From Tubiluchus corallicola (taxonomy: Eukaryota; Priapulida; Priapulimorpha; Priapulimorphida; Tubiluchidae), in NCBI GenBank assembly GCA_030141605.1, contig JAQGDQ010000651.1, positions 64,001-119,227 of the forward strand: 55,227 nt of DNA, given 5' to 3'. Below the pieces are notes generated by a model. It saw only the letters and a list, made by a program, of their open reading frames with translations. It did not search any database and was not told the DNA's origin. Positions 24,346-36,190 of this stretch are shown piece by piece. Each line of letters starts with the position of its first letter. Position 1 is the first letter of the stretch. The translations under genes and the position numbers were made by a program.

Positions 24346-25049
24346 CCTGCCGTAAGTGATGACAAAGAAACCCCTTTGCAAAGTAGATTTTGATGCTTCA
24401 TTTAGAGATGCCGAGTTTTGATTAAACTAATGCTTAAAACTGGTCCAAATCTAAATCAAGATATAGTTAAGGTATTTCAAAATCTACTCTTGTACGGTTT
24501 TTTTCAGATAAGGAAAAAATCGTCCTACAAATTGATTTAAATCCAAAATACAGAAATTCTGTCAGATTTTAGTGGGTTAGTTTACAGTTTTTATTGGGGG
24601 CAAAGCAGTGATATGAAAGTAAATTTACATGTGATATACAAACAATTTTGTTCTTCAACGGATAGTAGACCAAGAAAAAGGTGGTTTTAACCAGATCAGC
24701 TAGCTGGGTATGTCACAGCAAATGAAACGCAAATCAAAATACTTAGACTGGTGTGGTGTGCAAAAGCTCTGATATTATTCAGATTAATTTTCAGAACTGT
24801 TTAAGCAGCATTGCAGAATGAGTGACTACTAAACGTGTGCTAATCAAGACTGCAGCCAGAGTCTATGACTTCTGAGATTCCTCAGCTCCGTGACTATCAG
24901 AATGAAGATTTAGTATCAACTTGGATTGACATACTATCAACTGATGTTACGAATTCCGTCAATATGTGGCTAGCAGAGATGCACAAGTTTCAATCCATAT
25001 AAATGCCACTTAAAGTGAGATCATAAGCAACGAATGTTCTCTGTTGTGT

Positions 25050-25985
25050 CGCATATGGAGCTCTGTAGAGCATAAAGCTTGTGTGAGAACTTTGTCGCAT
25101 TCGGGTAATCTCGTCTGTGCATATGTAATTGCAAAACACTATCTTTCCACCATTGAAAAAGTTAACATTACAATGTTTAGAGGATTCAGTCAGTTCCTAT
25201 GCAACAAAAATGTAACAATGTATTTCCATTTACTGTAAATTCTATTACATTTTGGACTGACTCTATTGTAGACATACAATGGATAAAAGGGCAACTTTTA
25301 TGGTGGAAACCCTTTGTAGCCATTTCATGCCAAGACCGACCCTACTAGATGCTAGTAGATGCTAGTCTTCTAGATGCGGCCGGCTAGTTGCCGGAGAATG
25401 CAACATCAATGGTTTAGCGACCAGAGGTATTAGTGCTATGCATCTATTGCAAAGTGACATTGCAATGATGATATGGACCCATTTTGCTACGGCAAGGTCA
25501 TGAAATCTGGCCTAATCCACCGACTTGTTTACAGACTTGTTAGTGCTGCACCATCATGAATTGTTCTTACATCAAGGTACCAGAGTGACACTGGCAAAAA
25601 CTTGGGACAAATTTTATATTCGTCAAGAGTGTCAATGTGTAAAACATAATTTGAGGTACTGCGTATAATGCAAACGTTTCAATGCTGTTCCATACGTCAT
25701 ACAGGATTCAACAATCTCCAGCATTTCTGAAGTGGAGTGGATTTTGCCAGACCAATATATGCGTATGATGACAAAAACCAAATTAAATCATGTTTATGTC
25801 ATTATGTTTGCCTATTGGCACGTGCGAGCACTCGTGTAGCTCATTTGGAACTTGTGATCTCTCTCAGAACTTCATACTTGCATTTCGTTATTTGCTCTCG
25901 TGCCAAAGTCACTGCAAGGTCATTTACAGTGACAATCCCAGAAGCTTCCATGCAGCAGGCAACATAATGATGGTGTTTTAAAGAT
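25050..25985 (+). pseudogene. BEL/Pao-like LTR retrotransposon pol remnant
   Basis: Frames shift often, but the order of blocks is clear: an RNase H-like WTDSIVDIQWIKG near 25265, a zinc-binding linker (TLAKTWDKFYIRQE, then RYCVxCKRFNAVPY) near 25590-25690, then the integrase core. That core holds VDFARPIYAYDDKNQIKSC, a worn ARASTRVAHLELV block and CKVIYSDNPRSFHAAGN, with the second catalytic Asp in YSDN. The wording of the integrase core is that of BEL/Pao elements. No LTRs, gag or protease were found. The copy is non-functional and lies in an intron of the EGF gene. Confidence 0.75.
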
Positions 25986-25989
25986 CCTT

Positions 25990-26944
25990 AACCTCTTTTT
26001 TGTGCAAAATACGACTGATCACTGCACACAGAACATCCCGATTTTTTGCTAACTGATGTTCTACATGAATGAGCGAATAACTTGTATGATACTGGTTTAT
26101 CGGCACTCGAGTTAATTTTCACCTTCTTTCAGTTGTTAGATCTCCCTGAACTGGTAATCGATAAATCGGTCTCATCATCTGACAACTCCAATAATGCTAC
26201 TATTTAAGTCCGAAAACCCATCCTCAAGTTCGTCAGAATATTCTCCCCACTGCTACTATCCATTACTTCACTTTCCAAATGCAATTCACCCAGTTGCACC
26301 ACATTATCAAACATTCGCAAGCAAGTTTTGACATTCTTTATCCGAACAGATCTCTCCTAATCGCGTCCTTTTTCTGTCATTACTCTTGGATGTGCTCCAA
26401 CTTGTACTTTCAAATTTATTTCGATGGGGGCGCTGGCCACCTACAGCGCCCATGTTCTCTTAAACAACATCACTAGTCAGGCGGTTCTCGTCGTAGGTAG
26501 AACTAATTTCATTTCTGGAGTCACACATCATCTGAGATAACGCTTGCAATCATTTTAGACCATGCTGCCCTGTCACCCGCATATATGTATATTAATGGAT
26601 CATGACCCAGTATGTCGTCCTAACAAAATAAATTTATTTTCTGCTTTGCTTTGGACCCTGATAATGGCCACAGTTCATTAGTAACTTATCTAGTGATTAA
26701 TTAGGAAATTAGTGTAACAACAGCAAATAAGGTATATATATGAGTCTAAACCCTTGTGCAAACTATGTCAATTGCAAAGGAATGCTACTTTTTTCAGATA
26801 CATGCTGCCCTGTTACTCTGGTGTCATTCTTTATTTTTAATATCTAATGGTGAGTGGATAAGATCTTTTTGAATGAAATTAAAGTAAGTCAGCTGTTCTC
26901 CTTGCAGTTTTTTTTCTTTCTTTGGTGCTTATTTGAAAGCTAAC
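25990..26944. other. EGF-gene intron, no gene seen
   Basis: No coding or repeat structure recognised. The part next to 25985 could hold the decayed C-terminus of the BEL/Pao element. Confidence 0.4.
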
Positions 26945-27215
26945 TTTAGGGGCTGTCATCTGGTAATCGCATTGCACGACATACCCCTCTTAATTTTCTC
27001 CTTTTGATTTGAACTGTCCACTTCTCTACCTCGGACAGGGCAGGTTTGTTATACAGATCTTGGTTTGATATTTTATTTGGGCATTTTATTCCATGAATGT
27101 TCCTGGATTTTCTTCTTTGAAATGCATCTACTTTTGTTTTGTGATATGCTTTGATTGCCCACAATTCTGAGTTGCAAAGAAACACAGTTACCACAGGTGC
27201 ATCAAAGATTCTTCA
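26945..27215 (-). pseudogene. LINE post-RT fragment
   Basis: The minus strand gives LCNSELWAIKAYHKTKVDAF, then ALSEVEKWTVQIKRRKLRG and MRLPDDSP. This is the conserved YGSExW, RRLRWxGHVxRxP region downstream of the RT in several LINE groups. Only this region remains. A unit of the 10.5-11.4 kb repeat follows at about 27240-27330. Confidence 0.75.
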
Positions 27216-27518
27216 TTTTTTTCTAGACTGATCTGCTAGTGCTTTTACCATTCAACGGAGGCCTTTCCTTTGATGTGCTAAAGGCCATTATTATTCGACA
27301 CTGGAAGCCTTGGTATCCCCGACCCTCATGGGTCGTGTAAGGAAAGAAAATGTCATAAGAATAAAGATAAAAATAAAAATAAACAAAAAATTTAAAACCC
27401 GAGGTAAATCAAAAAGTTTCTAATAAATAAAAGTGCGGGTAAATCAAGGGGACTCGGCTGTGAAGCAGAACCTTACTAGAACTAATAAGCTCTACTTACA
27501 GTCTAAATTTTATTCTAG

Positions 27519-27638
27519 AGATTCTACAGAAACAACATTTGTCTGTACGTGCATCCTTGGCTGGAGAGGACGAACATGTGAAATCAAAGACGATCCTTGC
27601 TCAAGCCAACCTTGCCAACATGGTGCAACATGTAACAG
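27519..27638 (+). CDS. EGF-domain secreted protein, exon with end of EGF 2 and start of EGF 3
   Basis: A 120-base exon (40 codons) after ttttattctag with donor gtatga. It encodes DSTETTFVCTCILGWRGRTC, which completes EGF 2, and CSSQPCQHGATCN, which opens EGF 3. It starts and ends in phase 2, inside an Arg codon at the same place in the EGF fold as the previous exon's end. It can therefore be duplicated or skipped without changing frame. Confidence 0.85.
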
Positions 27639-27713
27639 GTATGACAGAAATTCTTGTCAACAGACTGCTACATGTAATATGTAAACAGGTTTTCGGTGGT
27701 ACAGAATATCAAT

Positions 27714-27893
27714 AATGCTTCAAATAATACAAAGACCATGATGGTAAAGTTTCAGCATTTATTGGCGAGTCCACAGCTATATGTAGTCATACAGTATCTA
27801 AGTTAAAAAGCACAAGATTTTTCAGCAGAGCACTTGTATCTACTTTTTAAGCTGAAACTTTGCCGTCATGGTCTTGGTATTATTTAAGGCATT
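27714..27893. repeat. 180-bp inverted-repeat element with 43-bp arms
   Basis: The left arm 27714-27756 and right arm 27851-27893 are inverted copies with only a few mismatches (for example agaccatgatggtaaagttt against the inverse of aaactttgccgtcatggtct). The loop is 94 bp with no coding content. A MITE or foldback element in the EGF-gene intron is likely. No clear target duplication was identified. Confidence 0.75.
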
Positions 27894-29148
27894 ATGTAAT
27901 ATGTACAGCCACAATATGCCTTGATGCCCACTATCTATCACTGAGCAGGTTAAGTGTTAACGTGTGGACAGGCTGAAGAAAAATGTTGTTCAATAAAAAT
28001 TTGATTTTTGGTTTGTTTACTGGGGGAGCAAGCATTAGGTGACAAACAATGCCTGCCCACATAGTAAATTACTTTGGCTGTAAAATGTAATTATATTACT
28101 ACCATAGGCACTCCGTGTCATTTGAGTATGAAATTTCAAATTGTTATTCCATGAAGTGTACAACGAATAAAAAGAAATCGTCAAACAAAAACTACAACAG
28201 TAAAATAACTTGGCCATAAATTTATAATAAAGTATCACATTCAAACATAACAATTGTAAATATAAATCTACAACATAAAAATAAATAAATATAACGTTAG
28301 GATAGTTTCATGTAGACCAGCATAATCACGTATACATTATCACAGATCAAAATGATTTAAGAATATCACACAGCAGAGCTCATTTCAATAAATAGTTAAC
28401 ACCAATCATATATTTCCGACCTTTGCAATCAGCAGCTAAGAATTAAAATTACTCTATAAAGAAAAATCATTATTATTGCTATAAGGGAATAAATATTATT
28501 AGTTTAAGTTCATACAACTTTTAGGACAACAAATAGCCAAGGTGGACACGTCTCTATAGACTGTCAATGAGAAATAGGATTACCAGGCATAGATACGAGA
28601 ATACTGTAGAAAATGAATCAGTTATAGTAACTTAAGCAGAATAAACAAGCCTAAGTGATCCTACAGGGCCGTTCCTACTACAGTATAAAGCGAGCGACGT
28701 GATATGAAATGAAAGTTAAGTATATGGAAAGTTAACTACTACGGTAACTGAAGGAGAGTGTCAGCTGATTCCTAGCACGCCACAAGACTAAGTGGGTAAG
28801 GTAAATTTATTAACTTAAACTTAGGAAATCGCGAACCAGATTCGCGACGTAAGGTAGTACGCTTTTCCATATGCTTTTATGGCTTCAAAGACATCAGACA
28901 GGAATCTTGCTAGCGGAAAAAGAGTTTTCCAAATCAGTATTGCATATCAATAATTGCATTGCTTAATATCTTGTTGGAATAAATTAACTACTCATCTTAT
29001 AGTATGCATGTACACGTAGCATTACAGGTAGTCAATATAATACAACACAGTTACACAGCGGATAAACAATTTTTGAACTCTGTTTTATAAATAAACATTA
29101 ATAAAATTTACAACAATATTAATTATTTATCTTTGTTATGAATTACAG
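27894..29148. other. EGF-gene intron, no gene seen
   Basis: AT-rich intron ending in ctttgttatgaattacag. No coding structure recognised. Confidence 0.5.
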
Positions 29149-29290
29149 GGGCGGTATACCACCGAATCCAACATACACTTGTACTTGTCCATATGGTTTT
29201 AAAGGAATAAACTGTGAATATCCCAACATAGCTTGTGTTCCTCAACCATGCAAAAACGGTGGTTCGTGTTATAATATTGCAATTTTTGGG
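29149..29290 (+). CDS. EGF-domain secreted protein, exon with end of EGF 3 and start of EGF 4
   Basis: 142-base exon. It encodes GGIPPNPTYTCTCPYGFKG then INC, completing EGF 3, and CVPQPCKNGGSCYN, opening EGF 4 with the consensus CKNGGxC. The donor gtatgt follows the codon for Gly at phase 0, so this intron phase differs from the two before it. Confidence 0.85.
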
Positions 29291-29380
29291 GTATGTATAA
29301 GAAGGTATTTACAACGTTACGCATAATGCTTCTCGTGGGTAAACTATAGTTAAACTAGTTCCCTCTTCTGATCTTGACCT

Positions 29381-29395
29381 ACACACGCACGCACG

Positions 29396-29446
<51 letters not shown>

Positions 29447-29449
29447 ACT
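29381..29449. repeat. (AC)n microsatellite
   Basis: A few ACGC units followed by about 20 AC units, in the intron after the EGF 3/4 exon. Confidence 0.95.
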
Positions 29450-29832
29450 GTTTGTTTGATGCACTAGATATTTCTGAAATAAAATGTTATAGCAACAAAA
29501 TGCTAATGTAAACTTGCGGTGTCTACTTCTGCTTCTTTCATTTTAAAAGCTACACACAAAACACTGAATTAAAGTGAAAGTCAATTGGTTTTAATTGCAA
29601 TACCATATACTACTGCATAATTACGTTTAATTATTGAAGCGATGATTCTTAAAAATACTGTAAGAGTTAGAAATTATAATGGGTCATTAAAGCTTTAATA
29701 AAAAATAATTAATTACAGCTACTTGATCTGGATAGGTATCGTGTAGACAGGCCAGTAGGCTGTATTATTGGAATTGAATGAGGAAAATCGTTTATTTGAG
29801 ACATTTGACAACTTTTCATTACTTTACAACAG

Positions 29833-29947
29833 AATCCAACTTATCTATGCCGTTGCCCAACTGGCTTCACTGGAGAAACTTGCGAAAGGAAGAATGGTGG
29901 TTTACGTAAGAAACTGCTATCAAAAACGAAAAAACGACTTCAAGAAG
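29833..29947 (+). CDS. EGF-domain secreted protein, exon with end of EGF 4 and basic linker
   Basis: The acceptor ttacaacag is followed at phase 0 by NPTYLCRCPTGFTGETC, completing EGF 4. Then comes a Lys/Arg-rich linker (RKNGGLRKKLLSKTKKRLQE) and the donor gtaaga, leaving one base. An earlier GT (within ttacgtaag) is a possible alternative donor, but only the later one joins in frame to the terminal exon. The linker holds several basic pairs (KK, KKR) that could be protease sites or bind polyanions. Confidence 0.8.
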
Positions 29948-30389
29948 GTAAGAACTAAATCGTGAACAAAGCGAAAACACTGGCACAGTACCAACTGTGT
30001 TGGACCAGTTTAAATAGAATAAATTATGTGCGCATCATAATCATTTAACTTGACTCGCCGACTGGAGTTAGCTAACGAACTTATCCAAATTCCATGGAGC
30101 GTTCAGTGAAAATCGGTATTGTTTTACATGTGCCTGGTCATTTTTATTACAATCGAACATTTAGCATATCCTCTGATAAAGTCTCACTAAAAACGTTGAA
30201 ATTTTGCTGAACGATCTCTTTGAATTCCTGTTTCAATTAAGTGTGTGTCACTGCTGAAATAGTGCGTTGTATGCACGCATAGGACGCCTCTTAATTATGC
30301 ATGCACCATATAGTCTTGTGCTCAGCTGAATCTTGGGCGCTATTCTCCTTTAACAAACGAAAAATCATAATAACAATACGGTATGTATC

Positions 30390-30700
30390 GAAAATGTATA
30401 TGACGACTTACTCGCCGAAGTAATAAATATTGAGTTATGCAAATTCGTTCTCGGTATTGGGGAATACTCTGTTCTTCTCAAGTTACGAACTTATTTCAAG
30501 TTTAAAAACGAGTTCGTGGAAGAAAAATATTTGTTGCTAATAAGAAATCCCATTAAAAGAGCAAACTTTACAAAGTTGCGTATTAGCTCACACAACCTCC
30601 TTATTGAAAAAGGCCGACACACAAAATTTAAAATCCCATTTAACAACAGACTATGCCATTGTCGAAAGATCAAAAAATTCATGACGAAAAGCATTTAGTT
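30390..30700 (+). pseudogene. LINE C-terminal fragment in EGF-gene intron
   Basis: The plus strand gives ELCKFVLGIGEYSVLLKLRT, then after a gap ANFTKLRISSHNLLIEKGRH and PFNNRLCHC. This fits the C-terminal end of a LINE polyprotein, which usually continues into a Cys-x2-Cys and 'EDExHFLxxC' block; here that block has decayed (CHCRKIKKF). Confidence 0.6.
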
Positions 30701-31140
30701 CTTGAATTAACTATTATAATGATTTAAGACAAAGCCTGTTTTCGCAAACTTTATTAATCTTACCGTACAGGAAAAATCTGTATTTCTGATGAACTAATGA
30801 TTGTACCCAAGTGTTGGGATGCTTTGTGTGATTCTTTATGTACATTATCTTGTATATTGTATTGTGTTGTTCGTCAGTAAACTAAACTATAATTACAGTT
30901 TCAAAAAAAATATATATGCTAGATCTCCTTGTTTTTACTTACGTCTGTCTTTTACTTAAATTCTGAAGCACATTTTCCTGTTTACTTTCCTGTCTACTTT
31001 TTCCGGTCCAGCAAGTCCTCAGCATCTAACATTAACGCTGAAATAGATTTTGATACTGGATGACTTGATATCCATTTTTCTGTAGAACATTAAACAGAGA
31101 TAAATCGTCAATGGATGATTTGTTGATTAAAATACAAATA

Positions 31141-31172
31141 TTTCGGCACTCATTACGGATGCCCTTATCACA
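31141..31172 (-). ncRNA. Possible decayed hammerhead ribozyme core
   Basis: On the minus strand gtgataag is followed by ggca, an 11-base loop, tgcc and GAAA. A type I hammerhead of Penelope-like or retrozyme elements has CTGATGA, a short stem II, then GAAA. The stem pairs (GGCA with TGCC) and GAAA is intact, but two core bases differ (C3 to G, G8 to A), so it should be inactive. No Penelope RT was found next to it. Chance cannot be excluded. Confidence 0.3.
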
Positions 31173-31209
31173 GTGTCAGTGTAAGTGGGTGTACACGAGA
31201 GACACGGAC

Positions 31210-32598
31210 AGATATTAATGTTTGCAGTTAAAAAGAAGTCTAATAATGAATAAAAAGTCCATCGATAACGTCTTTAGAACATATTTAAATTACAATGTAT
31301 ATTTACGGCAAATTAGTCATGCAAACATCTCATCTGATGATGTCGTCATTGAAATGCCTTACATGCTGAGAAATTATGTAGCAAGGTTACAATTATTAGA
31401 CCTAGCTAGATACCATTGAATACAGAAGGCTAATAATTGATTTACAGTATATAAAGTATGCATTTGCATGTATATTGTTGCGGAGGCGGCCAACAGGTCC
31501 AGGGTCCAAATCTGGATCAGCCAAACCATGTTGTTGACAAATGTTGTAGATGTGTAAATAGAAAAAAAAATAAAAAAAGAAAATTAAGATGAAAACTAGC
31601 CAGAATCATTTCCTGCATTCCTCATGCTGATCATGACTACGGAACAGGTGCTTAAGTGGTAAGCGCACCAGTTCGTCTGCTGACTGAACCTACGAGGCCA
31701 TTTCATACCAGCTACTTATGGCCGCTGTGCAATGCTGATGTGCAATGGCTTCGTAATGGATCGAACCCTTTCAATGTAGAAAGGGGGGGGTCGAAAATGA
31801 AAGGCTTTCCCCCGTAACAATATAAAATTATGTATTCCCTCGGGGATATAGATTTCGAAGATCTTTTCCAACTTTAAAATGCTGCACGCACTCGCGTTGA
31901 TGAACAAAAATTGTTTTTGTCTTCTATAAAGAGAATTTTAAATCGAGAAAATATTTCTTTTACCGAGGCATCAGCAAATGAAACTGTAAATACAAAATCA
32001 ATGAAAAGCTCCACTGAAAAATTACACCAAATTACACAATCCTTTGGGACAATTTATGTGTCCTTATTAAACTTTAGGGGGAAATAACGTTATATGTACT
32101 ACGTGAATTTTCTGTATTTTTACAGGGAAAATTAATTTTTATCTTTCAATCTTTAACTTTAAAACTTAAGCTATTAATATTTAAGCCAAAAGCATGCTAA
32201 CTCTAGATATTGAAAGTTAACAAGAAATAACAATTAACACTAGAACTGTTTGTTTACTTAAAATAAGTTCTGTAAAACAAAAATAGCAATGCAATAGTAA
32301 AGTTCAAGAATAGAAACAACAACAACAACAATTTGCTGGTGTGCATTATATTTTCCAAAATACGTGTGAAGAAGCAATGAGTGTGGTTCTCCCATCTTCA
32401 ATTGTATAGTAAAACTTTATATCACAGTTAACTCGTATGAGCATCTTTTAATTTTAAATCATTTTTGCGATTTTGATCTTCAATTTTCTCAGCTAAGCAA
32501 TTGCTCTGATTTCAAGTTAGTTCAAGTACAGCATTGCAATAGCCGATCGCTATTCCCAGAAGTTAGTATGTAATCGTGTTTATTATGAAACTTTTCAG
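31210..32598. other. EGF-gene last intron, no gene seen
   Basis: AT-rich intron sequence. A 65-codon plus-strand frame at 31222-31419 is not recognised. The stretch near 31640-31760 has weak tRNA-like words. It ends in tattatgaaacttttcag. Confidence 0.4.
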
Positions 32599-32705
32599 AT
32601 TTCGATCCATACAATCCGGCAGGAGAGAACAGTGCGTATATTAAACGACAAGATCCGATGAACTTGCTTCGTGGTTATAATCCCAATCCGCTTATCACAT
32701 TTTAA
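32599..32705 (+). CDS. EGF-domain secreted protein, terminal exon
   Basis: The two opening bases (at) join the g left by the previous exon to make GAT. The exon then reads FDPYNPAGENSAYIKRQ and ends QDPMNLLRGYNPNPLITF before TAA at 32703. It has no Cys, so it is a tail outside the EGF domains. KR before the final 18 residues is a possible convertase site. Release there would give a peptide starting with Gln, which often cyclises to pyroglutamate; there is no C-terminal Gly for amidation. With this exon the six exons sum to 739 bases, plus two from the unseen exon, giving exactly 247 codons including stop. Confidence 0.75.
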
Positions 32706-33008
32706 TGTTCATATACACGGCTCCTGTGACTAGAAGTGGAAACAACCTGATGTGGAAATAACATTGCCAGACCATAGTTATCTTAGCGGACAAAACAGCC
32801 TAGGATTGGCAAAGTTTTTAAAGGAGATTAGCTAGTTTTCTATTTTCATGTTGTTGTACTTTTAGCTCTTTTTGAATGTAATGTTATATGATAATGTATT
32901 TTATCATACACTTTAGAAAAACCAGTATAAAGACTTATTTTGAACACATTTCCTGTTTTGCTGTTGCTCTCCAAAACGAACCTACCAGTTTTACATTAAT
33001 CGTATCGT

Positions 33009-33014
33009 AATAAA
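33009..33014 (+). promoter_or_regulatory. Likely poly(A) signal of the EGF gene
   Basis: AATAAA about 300 bases after the stop codon at 32705, the first such hexamer I see on this strand after the stop. Confidence 0.45.
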
Positions 33015-33218
33015 TAACCTTAAATGTTTTCTTGTGTGTGAGGCATCTATAACCTCATTACAAAATTATACTCAACTCACTTATTTTCACACAAAGGTTG
33101 CATGTTATTGTGAAGATGGCTCCTCAATGGCTTGCTGAAATTTCGTAAATGTCAATTATTTTGTGATACTTACTGAAAGTGAGTAAATACAGTAAATACT
33201 GAAGAGCACAAACTTCAT

Positions 33219-33460
33219 CTAAATCACAATGTAATTGATGGCAACGTTAACTGACGCTGTAATCTTAGATAATCTTGTGTTGTGTCCCCTCCCCCTCTTC
33301 TGTAAGAACTCCTTCAAGTGACTTTTGAGAGCATTAACATTGGGAGAGTTCACCGCTTCCTTAGTTAAGCGGTTCAAGGTAGTAATAACCCTCTGGCTGG
33401 AACTGGATAACCCTCTTTTTTGGATTGACATTTTGTTGTGCTGTCATCACTAGCAGTAAA
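33219..33460 (-). pseudogene. LINE C-terminal fragment
   Basis: The minus strand reads SQRVITTLNRLTKEAVNSPN, then VNALKSHLKEFL. This matches the short C-terminal motif of many LINE polymerases (FxxRVxxxWNxLPxxVVxAxSVNxFKxxLD). No RT core lies directly upstream of it. Confidence 0.6.
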
Positions 33461-33899
33461 CAGTAAACAATTTAAATTTAGTCCTTGAGAGAAAGTGTTT
33501 GTGGTGAGGTTTGTGTTGTGTTTTGGACAATTGTACCGACTACCGATTTTAGCTCATTTATTCAAGTCCAGAATTACCTCCTGATAAGAAGTTTATTTTT
33601 TAACAACAGTTCCTGAGCTTGATGTAAAACAAACTGAGTTGCGATAATTAAGCTAGAGTTATATATGTTAGCTGAACAAGAGATTAGGTAATTTAATCCC
33701 TGTGAGTATAATAATATATGTCATCTTTATTCACACATAATGACTGCATTGCATGTAATATATATAATAGGGTAAGTAATGCTATTTACATTGGTATATA
33801 CATTGTGTTGTTAGTAGCAAATACAGCATTTCATTAATATCATTAACTGTGAAACCTTCAATTACATATTCATTATGCAAACTCCAGGACAGAATGTAC

Positions 33900-36190
33900 G
33901 CTATTATGTCGACAGGTCTATAAGCATAAGTATGGTGGTTCACGTGTGCTAATACGGTTTCTGCCGAGTATACTTGTACTAGTATGGTTATTTAATACAA
34001 CCAATGAGCAAAGAACTAGATTAACAGATAAATTTATGTTACAATAGAGCTTCAAAATTAGCTTATGGAAGAGTATATCTAGAAGAAATGTATCAGCAAT
34101 ACACAATGTCATGCTGGATTGAGAATCTGCAAGTTTAAGATTCGCCTCAATGCTTTTCTATATTCAGTAAATAACGTCGACCTACAGTTCTTTGATAAGT
34201 CGTTAATTGAACATCCATAGAAGGAGCAGCAGTAAGCATGAAACAATTTAAACATTACTCGTTTATCTGTTACTAACTTAAAGGAACACAAAATAGCGTT
34301 AACAGACGAAATAAAATCTTTTTACATCTTACAACATCACTAATTTCATTAAGGTTCGTTGTTAGTTTGTGACCCAGATGACCCACTTCATCGGTCCAAT
34401 TTAACGCTGTACCATTAGCTTTAATTCTAGGTAAGTTAATTAAGCTCTGGCTGGTAGTAAATAAAATACACTTTGTTTTACTGGAGTTAAGAATCACATC
34501 ATGCTGATCAGCATACTGGATGCATATACTGACCATTGATTTAACGCAGGTCGCAGACGGTTACATCATCCGCATACTCTAGAACTCCAGTGAAACTGTT
34601 CAGCAAGTGACATCCAAGCCTTTGCTCACCAAGAGACATAAGCAAGTCACCTATACATATGGTGAACAAAATTCCAGACAGAACACTACCTTGGCGTATT
34701 CCATTGGTTGTCGTAAAAGAGAATGACTTAGTATTGTTCCACTGAATAGATACGTTTTGATTTAAATAAGTACGTAACATTAAAGCAAGAACGTGATTTG
34801 GAAGATTACAGTTTTCTTTCAGTTTTGAAAACAGCTTTACAATGTTTACGCGGTCAAACGCTTTTGAAAAGTCGATAAGGCAGCAGTACACGTGCGAATT
34901 TTTGACCATATAACAGCTTGCAGTTTCTTTCAACATTAATGTACAAAGATCTGCACAAAGAGCTACAGAGCAGCTTTTCTTGTAGGCAAATCGCAGCTTT
35001 TAAAATTGTCTCGAAATTTATTATGGATGATTCAGTCTACGAGTTTCCATAAGCATGACGTCAGGGCAATACCTCTGTAGTTTGATTTTTCATTTAGCTT
35101 CTTACGGGGATCTTTTACTCTAAGCGTGATGGTCACACAGGTACTTGCTCTGGACAATAGCCATGTCATAGCATAGCAATCACCAGGAATGTTAAATGAA
35201 TGTTTAACATTCTTGAACCATTTATAACATGATCGCTGGACAGACCTAGCGAGCTGTTCAGTTTGCCTGGTTTGAGCTTAGAGACAACAGAAGTTATGTC
35301 ACTTATTGGTACTGAAAATTCATTGCACTGTTCTTCTCCGTAGCGTAGTTTGTTACATAAATTGTTTATTTCTTCATAGCTTGTGCCAACGCTGTTATAT
35401 AATGTCTAGTAACCACGAGCAATGTCATTAGCGATATCTTTTGGATTATCTTTGCCATCAATACTATTACTAACAGTTTTATTACGTAGTTTTTGATTTC
35501 TTCCCAGAAACGTCTTGTGTTACATTCAGTAAGCGCGGTAGCCATATTCTGGTTTCGTGTTGTAGTTTGGTTCTTGTTAATGTGTCGTATAGCACGACGA
35601 TATATGAGACGTGTGTTTTTCCTTAGGGTGGCGATAACACCCTCTTTTGGTCTGCCATTAGTGCACCAAAGCTGATGCCAATAAAGAGCTTGCCATCGGA
35701 GATGCTCTACATACTGATTCCAAACAGCTATGCGAGGGCGGACGTCTTTAGTGTTCATCAGTGTTGTTGTTGGTATGACTGTTTGCTGGCTGCCAGACAG
35801 GAATGTATAACGGAACCACAATAACTATTTTTTGTATCAATACAATTGCAAGTACTGATATCTGTACAACGTACTGCACTGATGCCTACATGTTGATTAA
35901 TCTCTGAGAGGTTGTTGTCTAGTAGAGTTCTGTTTTGGAACTCTTTATTTCAACAGCAGATAATCTATTACAATTCCAGTTAATCGGTGTAATATGCCCG
36001 CTTAATTGCTTTTTCCATATGATCCCGCCATAGGGTCTTCCAAGGAGTATTTGATCATTGTTCATGCAGCTTGAGCCAGTAAATTCGTATTCATCACTAC
36101 ACACATTTAGTTTTGATAGTTCATTATTGTGAAGCCATGCTCTTGTACAAGGCACATGTCGGCATTTAAAGCACAAGAAAACCCTCCACT
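33900..36190 (-). pseudogene. Decayed LINE: endonuclease start, linker, RT and C-terminal part
   Basis: From right to left on the minus strand: an endonuclease piece with ILLGRPYGGI (about 36060); a gap where the rest of the endonuclease should be; a pre-RT linker with YRRAIRHINKNQ and RFWEEIKNYV (35821-35400); RT blocks including an NYRGIALTS-like motif (about 35060), CCLIDFSKAFDRVNIVKLFS, GIRQGSVLSGILFTICIGDL and the catalytic YADDVTVCD (34560); then LNSSKTKCILF and HAYCCSFYGC of the post-RT domain. Several stops and frameshifts. The family differs from the other LINEs in the window. Confidence 0.8.

Noticed and set aside
31640-31760. tRNA gene or SINE head (tgcttaagtggtaagcgcac)
   Set aside because: The A-box match is poor and there is no proper B box or fold.
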